A stretch of DNA of 64,000 nt from Mycobacterium sp. D16Q13 (GCF_002013375.1 NZ_MAEW01000011.1:186001-250000); one strand, 5' to 3'. Shown: positions 28,855 to 37,822, numbered from the stretch's first letter. Numbers and translations: made by a program. Notes: generated from the sequence alone by a model not told the origin.

Positions 28855-30021
28855 TCATCGGGTGAGCAGCGCGAAGCTCTCGATGTGATGGGTCAGCGGG
28901 AACGCGTCAAACAGCCGCAGCTCACGCACCCGATACCCGCGCTCCAGGTACAAGCCCACATCGCGCGCGAATGCCGCTGCTTCACAACCGATATGGATAA
29001 CTCTCGGCACGCCGGCATCGGCGATTCGCCCGATGACCTCGCGTCCGGCACCCGCTCGGGGCGGGTCCAGCACCGCGACATCGGCCTTACCCAGATCGCG
29101 CATGGCGTTCCGCACCGAACCGCAGATCATGGTGACCTGACGCAGATCTCCCAATGCACTCTTGGCACTACGGAACGCCGGACGTGAGGTGTCGACACTG
29201 ACAACACGTCCCGTGCGTCCCACCGCCTCCCCCAGCACCGCCGCGAAAACCCCGACACCGCCGTACAAGTCCCAGGCAGTCATCCCCGGCTCCAGCTCCG
29301 CCCATTCGGAGACCAGCCGGCTGTACGTTTGCGCCGCGTCACGATGCGCTTGCCAGAAGGCCGTAACCGGCACCAACCAGTGCCGGTCCCCCACCTTCTG
29401 AACCGCGACGTCCTCGCCTTCGACAACCGAACGCCCGCGCAACACGTGCCGGCGCCCCTGATCATCCAGCACGGCGTGCAGCGGACCCTCGGAACCGAGA
29501 TCGGGTTCGTCCAGCCCATCGAGCAATCCCGGCACCACCTGAGCGCAGCGCAGGTCGGTCACCAGCTCATCGCTGTGATATCGGTGAAAGCCCGGTTGGC
29601 CCAGAGCATTCACATCCAAACGCACCCGAGTCCGCCACCCCGTGGAATCTCCGGCTCCGACCTGTTCGGCCACACCCTGCCACTCGTACTTGCCAAGCCG
29701 CGCCAACTGCTGGCTCACCACATCACCCTTGAGTTCGCGCAGATACGTGGGGTCGGCGAAAGACAGGTCACAGCAACCAGATTCGCCGCTACCGTGCGCG
29801 ATGGGACATATCGGATCAATGCGGTGCGGTGACGGGTCGAGGACCTCGATGGCGGCGCCGTGCCAGAAGCTGGCTTGCCGGTCGTCGGTGATCTGCACAC
29901 GCACCCGCTCGCCCGGTAACGCGTATCTGACGAAAATGACGCGCCCGTCGTGCCGGGCCACCACGCTGCCCCCGTTGGCAGGCCCGCCGGTCTGGACCTC
30001 CAGGATTTCGCCGATTGCCAT
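28855..30021 (-). CDS. TRAM-domain class I SAM-dependent RNA methyltransferase (TrmA/RumA-like)
   Basis: A 388-residue RNA uracil-C5 methyltransferase-type protein. An N-terminal TRAM beta domain (residues about 1-60), a cysteine cluster in ICPIAHGSGESGCCDLSF suited to a Fe-S cluster, the SAM motif WDLYGGVGVFAAVLGEAVG, DPPRAGAGREVI and the catalytic cysteine in VIHIGCEAAAFARD are all visible. tRNA or rRNA specificity cannot be assigned. Its ATG abuts the stop of the APC permease gene with no gap. Counterpart of Rv2689c. Confidence 0.9.
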   Translation of the reverse strand: MAIGEILEVQTGGPANGGSVVARHDGRVIFVRYALPGERVRVQITDDRQASFWHGAAIEVLDPSPHRIDPICPIAHGSGESGCCDLSFADPTYLRELKGDVVSQQLARLGKYEWQGVAEQVGAGDSTGWRTRVRLDVNALGQPGFHRYHSDELVTDLRCAQVVPGLLDGLDEPDLGSEGPLHAVLDDQGRRHVLRGRSVVEGEDVAVQKVGDRHWLVPVTAFWQAHRDAAQTYSRLVSEWAELEPGMTAWDLYGGVGVFAAVLGEAVGRTGRVVSVDTSRPAFRSAKSALGDLRQVTMICGSVRNAMRDLGKADVAVLDPPRAGAGREVIGRIADAGVPRVIHIGCEAAAFARDVGLYLERGYRVRELRLFDAFPLTHHIESFALLTR

Positions 30022-32028
30022 CTAGGAATCGAACCCCCGCCGTGAGTCTCCTGGCGCGGACTGTTCGTCGAGCTCCCGGCGACGTTCGGACGAGTCAAGC
30101 TGCCACGGAACGGATGTGACCATGACGTTGGGTACGAACAACAGACGCCCCTTGAGGCGCAGCGCACTCTGGTTGTGCAGCACCTGTTCCCACCAATGTC
30201 CCACCACATACTCGGGAATGAAGATGCAGACGACCGTGCGCGGCGCTTCTTTACTGATGCGCTTGACGTAGTCGAGGATCGGCCGGGTGATTTCGCGATA
30301 CGGGGAGGCGATCACCTTCAGTGGGGTGCTGAGATCGCTTGTCTCCCAGTCCCTGACGAGCTCCCGAGTGTCCCGATCGTCAACGCTGACGGTGATGGCC
30401 TCCAGGACATCGGGGCGGGTGGCACGGGCATAGGCAAGGGCGCGCAGTGTGGGCTGATGCACCTTCGACACAAGGACGACGGCATGGGTACGGCTGGGCA
30501 GCACCACCTCTCCCTCGTGGTTGTCCAGCTCGCGGGCCACCGTGTTGTAGTGCTTGTGGATCATCTTCATGAGCACGAACAGCAGGCCCATTGCCAAGAT
30601 CGCGATCCACGCTCCGGCAAGGAATTTGGTGACCAAGACGACGAGCAGCACCGCGCCGGTCATGATGAAGCCGATGGTGTTGATCACGCGAGAACGCATC
30701 ATCTTGCCGCGCACTGCCGGATCGGTTTCGGTCTTGAGCAACCGAGTCCAGTGCCGCACCATGCCGATCTGGCTGAGCGTGAACGACACGAAGACACCGA
30801 CGATGTACAGCTGGATGAGCGCGGTCACCTCGGCCTTGAACGCCACCACGAACAGGATCGCGACGGCCGACAAGAAGATGATGCCGTTGGAGAACGCCAG
30901 CCGATCGCCGCGCGTATGCAGCTGGCGCGGCAGGTAACGGTCCTGCGCCAGAATCGATCCGAGCACCGGGAAACCGTTGAACGCGGTGTTCGCGGCCAGC
31001 ACCAAGATGAGCGCCGTCACCACGGTGATGAACAGGAAGCCGATCCGGAAGTCACCGAACACCGCCTCGGCCAGCTGCGCGACCAGGGTCTTCTGGTGAT
31101 AGTTGGCGGGAGCACCCACCAGTTGCGTGGCGGGGTCCTCGGCGATCTTGGCGCCGGTGCGCTCGGCCAGCAGGATGATCCCCATGAAGAGGGTGATGGC
31201 GATGCCGCCGAGGAGCAACAATGTAGTGGCCGCGTTGCGTGACTTGGGCTTCCGGAAGGCAGGCACGCCATTGCTGATGGCTTCCACCCCCGTCAACGCC
31301 GCGCACCCCGACGAGAAAGCCCGCGCGACAAGGAACACCAGCGCGAAGCCCAGGATGCCGTCGCCCTCACCATGCATCTCAAAGGAGGCCGACTCCGCCT
31401 TCAGCGGAGTACCGAGTACGTAGATCTGGAACAGCCCCCAGCCCAGCATGAGGTACATGCTGACCATGAACGCGTATGTGGGAATCGCGAACGCGGCGCC
31501 GGATTCGCGGACTCCGCGCAGATTCATCGACATCAGGATCACAATGGCGACCACCGCGAAGGTGACCTTGTGCTGCGCGACAAGCGGAATGGCCGAGCCG
31601 ATGTTCGACATCGCCGAGGACATGGAAACGGCAACGGTCAACACGTAATCCACCAGCAGGGCACTGCCGACCGTCAGGCCCGCGGTAGGCCCGAGATTGG
31701 TGGTGACGACCTCATAGTCGCCGCCACCGGACGGATAGGCGTGCACGTTCTGCCGGTAACTCGCGACCACGACCATCATGACCGCGGCGACCGCAAGACC
31801 GATCCACGGCGTCAACGCATAGGCGGACATGCCCGCGACCGAGAGCACCAGGAAGATTTCCTCGGGCGCGTATGCCACCGAGGACAGGGCGTCCGAGGCG
31901 AAAACCGGTAGCGCGATGCGCTTCGGCAGCAGGGTATGGCCAAGGCTGTCACTGCGAAACGGGCGGCCGATTACCAGGCGCCGAGCCGCCGTCGACAGCT
32001 TGGAAAGCGTAGACACGAACGCCAACAT
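30022..32028 (-). CDS. APC family permease, KimA-like
   Basis: A 667-residue transporter of the APC superfamily with about twelve hydrophobic segments in the first 450 residues and a cytoplasmic C-terminal domain (after about residue 480) that looks like a nucleotide-binding USP-type domain. The N-terminal LLPKRIALPVFASDALSSVAYAPEEI closely recalls KimA-type potassium importers. ATG 32028 is used. It is divergent from ceoB-ceoC, which encode TrkA-type potassium regulators, and the pairing supports a potassium-uptake role. Substrate assignment is inference. Counterpart of Rv2690c. Confidence 0.87.
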   Translation of the reverse strand: MLAFVSTLSKLSTAARRLVIGRPFRSDSLGHTLLPKRIALPVFASDALSSVAYAPEEIFLVLSVAGMSAYALTPWIGLAVAAVMMVVVASYRQNVHAYPSGGGDYEVVTTNLGPTAGLTVGSALLVDYVLTVAVSMSSAMSNIGSAIPLVAQHKVTFAVVAIVILMSMNLRGVRESGAAFAIPTYAFMVSMYLMLGWGLFQIYVLGTPLKAESASFEMHGEGDGILGFALVFLVARAFSSGCAALTGVEAISNGVPAFRKPKSRNAATTLLLLGGIAITLFMGIILLAERTGAKIAEDPATQLVGAPANYHQKTLVAQLAEAVFGDFRIGFLFITVVTALILVLAANTAFNGFPVLGSILAQDRYLPRQLHTRGDRLAFSNGIIFLSAVAILFVVAFKAEVTALIQLYIVGVFVSFTLSQIGMVRHWTRLLKTETDPAVRGKMMRSRVINTIGFIMTGAVLLVVLVTKFLAGAWIAILAMGLLFVLMKMIHKHYNTVARELDNHEGEVVLPSRTHAVVLVSKVHQPTLRALAYARATRPDVLEAITVSVDDRDTRELVRDWETSDLSTPLKVIASPYREITRPILDYVKRISKEAPRTVVCIFIPEYVVGHWWEQVLHNQSALRLKGRLLFVPNVMVTSVPWQLDSSERRRELDEQSAPGDSRRGFDS

Positions 32029-32147
32029 TAGGCCACGCGAGCAATCGCGGTACGGTCTCACTTGACATCGCTGTGTCGGGTGCCGTGACGCGGCGTTCAG
32101 TATCGCGGTGAGTACTCAGACGAACGCCTATCCAGAAGGGTCTACCG

Positions 32148-32837
32148 GTGCGAGTAGTGGTGATGGGCTGCGGGCGCGTGGGGGCCGCACTGGCAGGAGG
32201 CCTGGCCAGGATTGGCCATGAGGTGGCGATCATCGACAAGGAGGCCTCCGCGTTCAACCGGCTCAGCCCCGAATTCACTGGCGAACGCATCGTCGGCATG
32301 GGTTTTGATCGCGACGTCCTATTACGGGCCGGGATCGAGCGGGCACAGGCATTCGCGGCGGTCTCCTCCGGTGACAACTCCAACATCATCTCGGCCCGGG
32401 CGGCCCGCGAGACCTTCGGTGTCGAGCGCGTCGTGGCCCGCATCTACGACGCCAAGCGTGCCGCCGTCTACGAGCGCCTCGGCATTCCGACCGTCGCCAC
32501 CGTGCCGTGGACGACCGATCGTCTGCTGCATGCCCTCACCAGGGAAAGCGACACCACGAAGTGGCGTGATCCGTCTGGTTCGGTTGTCGTCACCGAACTC
32601 GCGCTGCACGAAGAGTGGATAGGCAAGCGCGTCACGGCGCTGGAGACAGCCACCGGTGCGCGGGCGGCCTTCATCATCCGATTCGGCACAGGTGTACTTC
32701 CCGACGCCAAGACGGTCATCCAGGACAGTGACGAGGTGTACGTGTCTGCGGTGTCCGGACGGGCCGCCGAGGCCATGGCGATCGCCGCGCAGCCGCCCGG
32801 CGAGGATGCCGACGACGACCACGGGGGTGCCCGATGA
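32148..32837 (+). CDS. ceoB: TrkA family potassium regulatory protein CeoB
   Basis: A 229-residue RCK-type protein: N-terminal Rossmann nucleotide-binding TrkA-N domain (VVVMGCGRVGAALAGGLARIGHEVAIIDK), then a TrkA-C domain (TELALHEEWIGKRVTALE through EVYVSAVSG). It gates a potassium channel or transporter in response to nucleotide binding. GTG 32148 starts the gene, and the stop overlaps ceoC by four bases. Counterpart of Rv2691. Confidence 0.92.
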   Translation: MRVVVMGCGRVGAALAGGLARIGHEVAIIDKEASAFNRLSPEFTGERIVGMGFDRDVLLRAGIERAQAFAAVSSGDNSNIISARAARETFGVERVVARIYDAKRAAVYERLGIPTVATVPWTTDRLLHALTRESDTTKWRDPSGSVVVTELALHEEWIGKRVTALETATGARAAFIIRFGTGVLPDAKTVIQDSDEVYVSAVSGRAAEAMAIAAQPPGEDADDDHGGAR

Positions 32838-33493
32838 AGGTTGCCATCGGCGGCGCCGGCGCCGTCGGACGTTCCATCGCACGCGAGCTCATCGAAAGCC
32901 GGCACGAAGTCACCCTGCTAGAGCGCAATCCCGATCACATCGATCCAGAGGCCGTACCCGAGGCACATTGGCGGCTTGGGGACGCCTGCGAGATCAGCCT
33001 GTTGGAAGCCGAGGAACTGCACACCTTCGATGTGGTGATCGCGGCGACCGGTGATGACAAGGCCAATCTGGTGCTGAGCCTGCTCGCAAAGACCGAGTTC
33101 GCCGTGGCGCGTGTCGTGGCCCGGGTAAACGATCCGCGCAACGAGTGGCTGTTCGACGATGCCTGGGGCGTCGACGTCGCGGTGTCGACACCGCGCATGC
33201 TGGCATCCCTCGTCGAGGAGGCTGTCGCCGTAGGTGACGTGGTGCGACTCATGGAGTTCCGGCGCGGTCAGGCCAATCTGGTAGAGATCACACTTCCCGA
33301 CGACACCCCCTGGGGCGGCAAGCCAGTACGGAAGCTCGATCTCCCCCGCGACGCGGTGCTGGTGGCGATTCTGCGCGGATCGCGGGTTATCCCGGTACAG
33401 CCCGATGAGCCTCTCGAGGGCGGCGACGAGCTGATCTTGGTGGCCACCGCCGATATCGAGGACGAGCTGCACCGCGCGGTGCTGCCGCAGTAG
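32834..33493 (+). CDS. ceoC: TrkA family potassium regulatory protein CeoC
   Basis: A 219-residue paralogue of CeoB with the same layout: AIGGAGAVGRSIARELIESRHEVTLLERN nucleotide site, and C-terminal TrkA-C domain ending in GGDELILVATADIED. It is translated with ceoB through a four-base overlap and likely forms a heteromeric ring or octamer with it. Counterpart of Rv2692. Confidence 0.92.
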   Translation: MKVAIGGAGAVGRSIARELIESRHEVTLLERNPDHIDPEAVPEAHWRLGDACEISLLEAEELHTFDVVIAATGDDKANLVLSLLAKTEFAVARVVARVNDPRNEWLFDDAWGVDVAVSTPRMLASLVEEAVAVGDVVRLMEFRRGQANLVEITLPDDTPWGGKPVRKLDLPRDAVLVAILRGSRVIPVQPDEPLEGGDELILVATADIEDELHRAVLPQ

Positions 33494-33500
33494 TCGCCGG

Positions 33501-34247
33501 CTAGCTGCTCGCCGGGGATTCCTCGGCCGCATTGTCGGTGTGGCGGCGCACGTAGCGAATCACCAGCAGGGTGACCAACGCGCCGACAGCGGTCAACGGC
33601 CAGCCCATCGCGATCTTCGTGCCACCCAGCCAGGCCGTGTTGCCCGCGACGTAGAGCCACTGCTGCACGACAAATCTGGTGGCGAACAACGCTATCCAGG
33701 CCACCGTCGCGATATCGAAGGCCGTGCGGATACGCCGGTCACCGCGCCACGACATGTCGCCGCCGGTGGCCCAGCTGTATGCGTAACCCACGATGGGTCG
33801 GCGGATGATCACCGATACCAAAAACACCGTGCCCCAGAAGAAGTTGGCCCAGATCCCAATGAGGAAGTAGCCCTTGGCCTCTCCCAACAGGTAGGCGATC
33901 AGCGCGCTGATGCCGACGCTGATGAACCCGGAGACTGCCGGTTGCAGCGATTCGCGGCGCACCAGGCGCCAGACCAACACCAGGGTCGCCGCCACCAGGG
34001 CAGCGACGATCGCCGGCATCAACGAGGAGATGCTGACCGCGACGACGAAAACGATCACCGGAATCGACGAATAGACGATTCCCTGCCATCCCCCGGCCTG
34101 ATGCCACATCTCGTGCAGCGGAGAACTTCCCGGCTCCTCGGGCTTGGTGCCGGGCACGCTGAACTTCAGCTGCGGGCCCTCCGCGGTATCCGAGCCGACG
34201 TGCGCGCCGCCCGAGCCGTCCGGCTCGTGCGATGAGGTCTCTGGCAC
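33501..34247 (-). CDS. DUF3159 membrane protein
   Basis: A 248-residue integral membrane protein, counterpart of Rv2693c. A hydrophilic N-terminal region of about 60 residues is followed by about six hydrophobic segments (for example VIVFVVAVSISSLMPAIVAAL and FLIGIWANFFWGTVFLVSVI). GTG 34247 directly abuts the stop of the OB-fold gene, so they share a transcript. The function is unknown. Confidence 0.84.
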   Translation of the reverse strand: MPETSSHEPDGSGGAHVGSDTAEGPQLKFSVPGTKPEEPGSSPLHEMWHQAGGWQGIVYSSIPVIVFVVAVSISSLMPAIVAALVAATLVLVWRLVRRESLQPAVSGFISVGISALIAYLLGEAKGYFLIGIWANFFWGTVFLVSVIIRRPIVGYAYSWATGGDMSWRGDRRIRTAFDIATVAWIALFATRFVVQQWLYVAGNTAWLGGTKIAMGWPLTAVGALVTLLVIRYVRRHTDNAAEESPASS

Positions 34248-34619
34248 TTAGCGCTGAATCTCGTAGTACGGGTTGTGAATCACCTTGCCGCCGTTCTCAA
34301 GCTTGCCGAGTCGACCGCGCACCAGAAGAGTGCGGCCCGATTCGATACCGGGGATTCGGCGCTGGCCCAGCCAGACCAACATCACCGTGTCGGTGCCGTC
34401 GAACAGCTCGGCCTTCACGCCTGCCACGCAACCCTTGGAATTGGTCTCGACGGTGCGCAACGTTCCGCACATCGTGACCTCTTGGCCGCGCTGACAATCG
34501 ATGACGCGCTGAGCACCGGTGGCGGCGGCGTCGTCACCGATCTTCTCGGCGTCTACTTGCTCCAGGTCCTCTGTCAGCCGACGAGTCAGTCGACGCAGAT
34601 AACCGCCTGTGGTAGCCAC
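34248..34619 (-). CDS. OB-fold nucleic acid-binding domain protein
   Basis: A 123-residue protein. After a short helix (GYLRRLTRRLTEDLEQVDAEKIG) comes an OB-fold: VTMCGTLRTVETNSKGC, VKAELFDGTDTVMLVWLGQRRIPGI, and LLVRGRLGKLENGGKVIHNPYYEI. GTG 34619 (MATTGGYLRR) is chosen; the frame extends farther but family members begin here. Counterpart of Rv2694c. Nucleic acid binding is inferred from the fold. Confidence 0.84.
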   Translation of the reverse strand: MATTGGYLRRLTRRLTEDLEQVDAEKIGDDAAATGAQRVIDCQRGQEVTMCGTLRTVETNSKGCVAGVKAELFDGTDTVMLVWLGQRRIPGIESGRTLLVRGRLGKLENGGKVIHNPYYEIQR

Positions 34620-34776
34620 TTCTCGTCCTGGCCTCTCAACATGCCCGATCGTGTGATCGCTCGTGGAGTCACTTGGCGCAAGCGGCTCATCGGTGCAACC
34701 GCCACGGTAGACCTTTGCACGCCCTGATGCCAGGCGGCCCCTGGGGGTGTTCCGCACACCGGGCAAGATCAGGTGC

Positions 34777-35508
34777 GTGACACCCATCAACGGTCGTGCC
34801 GCGAGCGGCCTATCCCCCGAACTTGATGGCCACACGGCTGTTCTCATGCCGGGCACCGGCTCCGATGACGACTACATTATGCGGGCCTTCGGCCCCGCTC
34901 TCAGCAGCGCGGGGGCCACCCTGGTCGCGGTGTGTCCAGAACCGAATAACCTGGTCAACGGCTACTTACGGGCACTCGACCGGGCCGCTCTAGGTGGCCC
35001 GATCGTCGTGGGCGGAATGTCCATCGGCACCGCCGTGGCCCTGACGTGGGCCCTGCGGAATCCCGGGGCGACGGTTGCGGTGCTGGCAGCGATGCCCGCG
35101 TGGACCGGAAAGCCGGAGAACTCACCGGCCTCGGTATCCGCGCGGATCACCGCGGAATCGCTGCGCGCCGACGGGTTGGCAGCGGTCACCGCTGCGATGC
35201 AGGCCAGCAGCCCCGCCTGGCTTGGAGCAGAGCTCACCCGCTCGTGGGCCGCCCAGTGGCCTGGTCTGCCCAGTGCCATGCAGGAGGTGTCGGCCTTCGT
35301 GAATCCGACGGCAGACGATATCCGCGGGCTGACCGTGCCCTTGGCGGTGGCGGCGGCCACCGATGATCCGATACATCCGCTCACAGTCGCCCAGGACTGG
35401 GCGTCCTGGGCGCCGCGCGCGGCACTGCGCACCTTCACCCTCGATCAGCTGGGCGCCGACCCGTCCTGCCTGGGCCGGGCATGTGTCGGTGCGCTGAGCG
35501 ACATCTGA
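34777..35508 (+). CDS. Alpha/beta-hydrolase-like protein
   Basis: A 243-residue protein with alpha/beta-hydrolase layout: HTAVLMPGTGSDDDYIMRAFG at the N-terminus, a nucleophile-elbow-like GGMSIGTAVAL (Ser in G-x-S-x-G), and a C-terminal AAATDDPIHPL region. The acid and base residues are plausible but not certain. GTG 34777 is used; a second GTG lies 30 bases upstream. Counterpart of Rv2695. No substrate is known. Confidence 0.78.
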   Translation: MTPINGRAASGLSPELDGHTAVLMPGTGSDDDYIMRAFGPALSSAGATLVAVCPEPNNLVNGYLRALDRAALGGPIVVGGMSIGTAVALTWALRNPGATVAVLAAMPAWTGKPENSPASVSARITAESLRADGLAAVTAAMQASSPAWLGAELTRSWAAQWPGLPSAMQEVSAFVNPTADDIRGLTVPLAVAAATDDPIHPLTVAQDWASWAPRAALRTFTLDQLGADPSCLGRACVGALSDI

Positions 35509-35509
35509 G

Positions 35510-36388
35510 TCACAGACGGCGGGCCGCGTGGTCGGCGGTGGCTTCGATCGTGAGCACCAGGCCATCGCGCACCGTCAGGGTGACCACCGCGAACAGCCTG
35601 CGCTGCGCGAAGGCCAGCAGAACCGGCTGCCCGAACGGCCCACCGACCAACGTGGCGCCGTGACCGAGATAGACGAGCAGGTTGGTCGCGACATCTGTGC
35701 GCCCACGATTGACCTGTGGCGGGGGCGCCGGGTCTCCGATGAGGGTGCCAACTCCCCAGACGCTGGGATCCAGAACCGCCATCAACCCGATGAGATCACC
35801 GTTGGCGCACGCGGTGACGAACTTTTCGATCAGCTGCCGGTGCTCGGCGCCGGTGACATCACCGGTGCGCGACGCGGACTGCTGGAATCTGGTGCGCGCA
35901 CGTCGGGCAAGCTGCCGGCACGTGCCCACCGGACGGCCCACTGTCGACGCGATCTCCTCGAACGGGACTCCGAACACGTCATGCAAGACGAACGCGACCC
36001 GCTCGCCGGGACTCAAGGTGCGCAACACCTCGAGCAGGGCGCCACGCACCTCGTCGTCCAGAGTGACTCTCTCCGCGGGATCGGCACTCCCGGAAATATG
36101 CAGCGGTGCAGCGGATTCCACCGCCGATGCGACGCCGGTCTGCTCGCGGCGCGTCCGTGCCGAACGCAGCTGGTCCAGGCACAGCCTGCCGGTCACCACC
36201 GATAGCCAGGCACGCGGCTCGTCGATCTCCGTCTCATCGGCACGCGCCAGCCGCACGAACGCCTCCTGGGCGCAGTCCTCGGCATCCCCGATGTCGCCGA
36301 GCATTTGATACGCCAGATTGACCAGGTACGGATAGTGCTCACGCCAGGCCGCCGCCACCAGCGCGTCGTGCGTCGACGAGGAACTCAT
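35510..36388 (-). CDS. ECF RNA polymerase sigma factor, SigJ/ECF41-like
   Basis: A 292-residue extracytoplasmic-function sigma factor. Sigma region 2 runs over about residues 10-75 (YPYLVNLAYQMLGDIGDAEDCAQEAFVRL), and region 4 is at about 108-160 (ALLEVLRTLSPGERVAFVLHDVFGVPFEEIA). A SnoaL-like domain of about 110 residues follows, as in ECF41 and mycobacterial SigI/SigJ, where it controls activity in place of an anti-sigma factor. The start codon is nine bases beyond a CGTC -10 element, so the mRNA is probably leaderless. It faces an NmrA-like oxidoreductase gene, the kind of partner typical of ECF41 factors. Confidence 0.88.
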   Translation of the reverse strand: MSSSSTHDALVAAAWREHYPYLVNLAYQMLGDIGDAEDCAQEAFVRLARADETEIDEPRAWLSVVTGRLCLDQLRSARTRREQTGVASAVESAAPLHISGSADPAERVTLDDEVRGALLEVLRTLSPGERVAFVLHDVFGVPFEEIASTVGRPVGTCRQLARRARTRFQQSASRTGDVTGAEHRQLIEKFVTACANGDLIGLMAVLDPSVWGVGTLIGDPAPPPQVNRGRTDVATNLLVYLGHGATLVGGPFGQPVLLAFAQRRLFAVVTLTVRDGLVLTIEATADHAARRL

Positions 36389-36393
36389 GTCAC

Positions 36394-36423
36394 TACGACG
36401 ATTCCGCGGCCCGGAAAGTTACC
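36394..36423 (-). promoter_or_regulatory. Predicted ECF promoter for the sigma factor gene
   Basis: Reading leftwards: GGTAACTTT (36423-36415), 14 bases, then CGTCGTA (36400-36394). The ATG of the sigma gene begins nine bases after the last base of CGTC. The element is an exact mirror of the promoter on the other strand, which suggests one sigma factor, probably this one, drives both. Confidence 0.65.
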
Positions 36424-36441
36424 GCCCGCGCCGGTAACTTT
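36415..36441. repeat. Inverted repeat formed by back-to-back -35 elements
   Basis: AAAGTTACCG (36415-36424), seven bases, CGGTAACTTT (36432-36441): perfect 10-base arms. Each arm holds the -35 element of one of two divergent promoters. It could equally be a dimeric regulator site, but the matching -10 elements at identical spacing favour promoters. Confidence 0.75.
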
Positions 36442-36462
36442 TCGCGCCCGCGCCCCGTCGTA
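36433..36462 (+). promoter_or_regulatory. Predicted ECF promoter for the NmrA-like/Ddn-like operon
   Basis: GGTAACTTT (36433-36441), 14 bases, CGTCGTA (36456-36462). Spacing and sequence equal those of the opposing promoter. GTG 36468 sits at the same nine-base distance from CGTC as the sigma ATG does, so a leaderless start there is possible. Confidence 0.65.
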
Positions 36463-36518
36463 CTCATGTGGCCAAAACATGGAAAGCCATCCGAACCTCC
36501 CGAATTGGAGTACCCGAC

Positions 36519-37379
36519 ATGACAATTCTCGTCACCGGCGCAACAGGCAATGTGGGGCGCCCGCTTGTGGACCTACTCATCGCCGCGGGCGCCGACGTAC
36601 GCGCGGTCACCCGCCACCCTGAGCACGCGAATTTCTCGCCCCAGGTGAAGACCGTCGAGACGGCCCGAGCCGGTCTCAGCGGCGCCACCGCCGTCTTCCT
36701 GAATTCCCGGGCACTCGGCGAAGATCTCTCCGACTTTGTGGATCACGCTGTCCACGAAGGGGTTACCCGCCTGGTCGCACTCTCGGCGATCAACTGCGAC
36801 GAAGACTTCTCCCGGCAACCATCGCGGTTCCGCGGTGATCGAAACAAGGAGGTCGAACGCTGCGCCGTCGATTCCGGGGTGGAATGGGTAAGCCTGCGTC
36901 CGACCGTCTTCGCGTCCAATTTTCTCGGGATGTGGGCGGGCCAACTCAAGGTCGGCGATGCGGTCCGCGGACCTCACGCGGCCGCCTCCGCCGCCCCGAT
37001 CGCGGACCGCGACATCTCCGGGGTCGCGGCGCATGCCCTGCTCACGGACGACCTCGTCGGTCATCGCATCCCATTGACCGGTCCGCAGGCGTTCACCAAC
37101 GCCGACCTGGTCGCGGTGCTCGGGGATGTTCTGCGTCGGCCGTTGCAATACCTGCAGGTCTCCGACGATCTCGTCCGTCAGCACTTCGCCGGTCTGGGGT
37201 TTGCGGCGGAATTCGCCGACGCGTACCTGGCCATGCAGGCGGCCACGGTGGCCACGCCCGCGGTTGTCACGCACGAGGTGGACCGGATACTCGGGCGTCC
37301 TGCGGAGACGTTCGCGGCCTGGGCTCACAGATTCCGGGCCGAATTCGCACGCGCCGAGTTCGCATCGCAGAAGGGATGA
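36519..37379 (+). CDS. NAD(P)-binding NmrA-like oxidoreductase
   Basis: A 286-residue atypical SDR: TILVTGATGNVGRPLVDLLIAAGADVRAVTR is the cofactor-binding unit, and VEWVSLRPTVFASNFL follows. It lacks a clear Tyr-x-x-x-Lys, as in NmrA-like proteins. ATG 36519 is chosen because GGAG lies eight bases upstream and homologues begin with this strand. GTG 36468 in the same frame is an alternative that would match a leaderless transcript and add 17 residues. It is a likely target of the divergent ECF sigma and is coupled to the next gene. Confidence 0.85.
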   Translation: MTILVTGATGNVGRPLVDLLIAAGADVRAVTRHPEHANFSPQVKTVETARAGLSGATAVFLNSRALGEDLSDFVDHAVHEGVTRLVALSAINCDEDFSRQPSRFRGDRNKEVERCAVDSGVEWVSLRPTVFASNFLGMWAGQLKVGDAVRGPHAAASAAPIADRDISGVAAHALLTDDLVGHRIPLTGPQAFTNADLVAVLGDVLRRPLQYLQVSDDLVRQHFAGLGFAAEFADAYLAMQAATVATPAVVTHEVDRILGRPAETFAAWAHRFRAEFARAEFASQKG

Positions 37380-37384
37380 CTGCC

Positions 37385-37822
37385 ATGGCCAACATCCCAC
37401 CGCGGTGGCTCACACCGATGAACAAGGTGGTGCGGGCATTTCACCGCCTCGGCATACCCACCGGTCCGGCGATGGTACTCACAGTCCCCGGCAGAAAGAC
37501 CGGGCATCCCCGCCCCACGCCGATCACACCGTTCGAGATGGACGGTCAGCTCTATGCCGTGGGCGGCTACCCGGGCTCAGATTGGCCACGCAACGCCGCC
37601 GCGGCCGGTTTCGGAACTCTCACCCGGCGAAACCATGTCCAGCACGTCAAGATCATCAGCGTGCCGCCCGAGGCGGCGCGGCGGGCACTGCGGGAATTTG
37701 CGCTGAAGGTTCCGGTGGGCGTGCGGTTCGCAAAAAACGCCGGTTTGGTCCGTCACGGAACCCCAGATGAGTTCGAAGCCCTGGCCGGAACGCTGTCGGT
37801 GTTCCGGTTCGATCCCGACTAA
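37385..37822 (+). CDS. Nitroreductase family deazaflavin-dependent (Ddn-like) oxidoreductase
   Basis: A 145-residue split-beta-barrel protein of the Ddn family, which binds coenzyme F420. Family segments are RLGIPTGPAMVLTVPGRKTGHPRPTPITPFEMDGQLYAVGGYPGSDWPRNAAAAG. ATG 37385 has AGAAGGG nine bases before it; the in-frame ATG 37376 overlaps the previous stop and is the alternative. It forms an operon with the NmrA-like gene under the predicted ECF promoter. The substrate is unknown. Confidence 0.86.
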   Translation: MANIPPRWLTPMNKVVRAFHRLGIPTGPAMVLTVPGRKTGHPRPTPITPFEMDGQLYAVGGYPGSDWPRNAAAAGFGTLTRRNHVQHVKIISVPPEAARRALREFALKVPVGVRFAKNAGLVRHGTPDEFEALAGTLSVFRFDPD

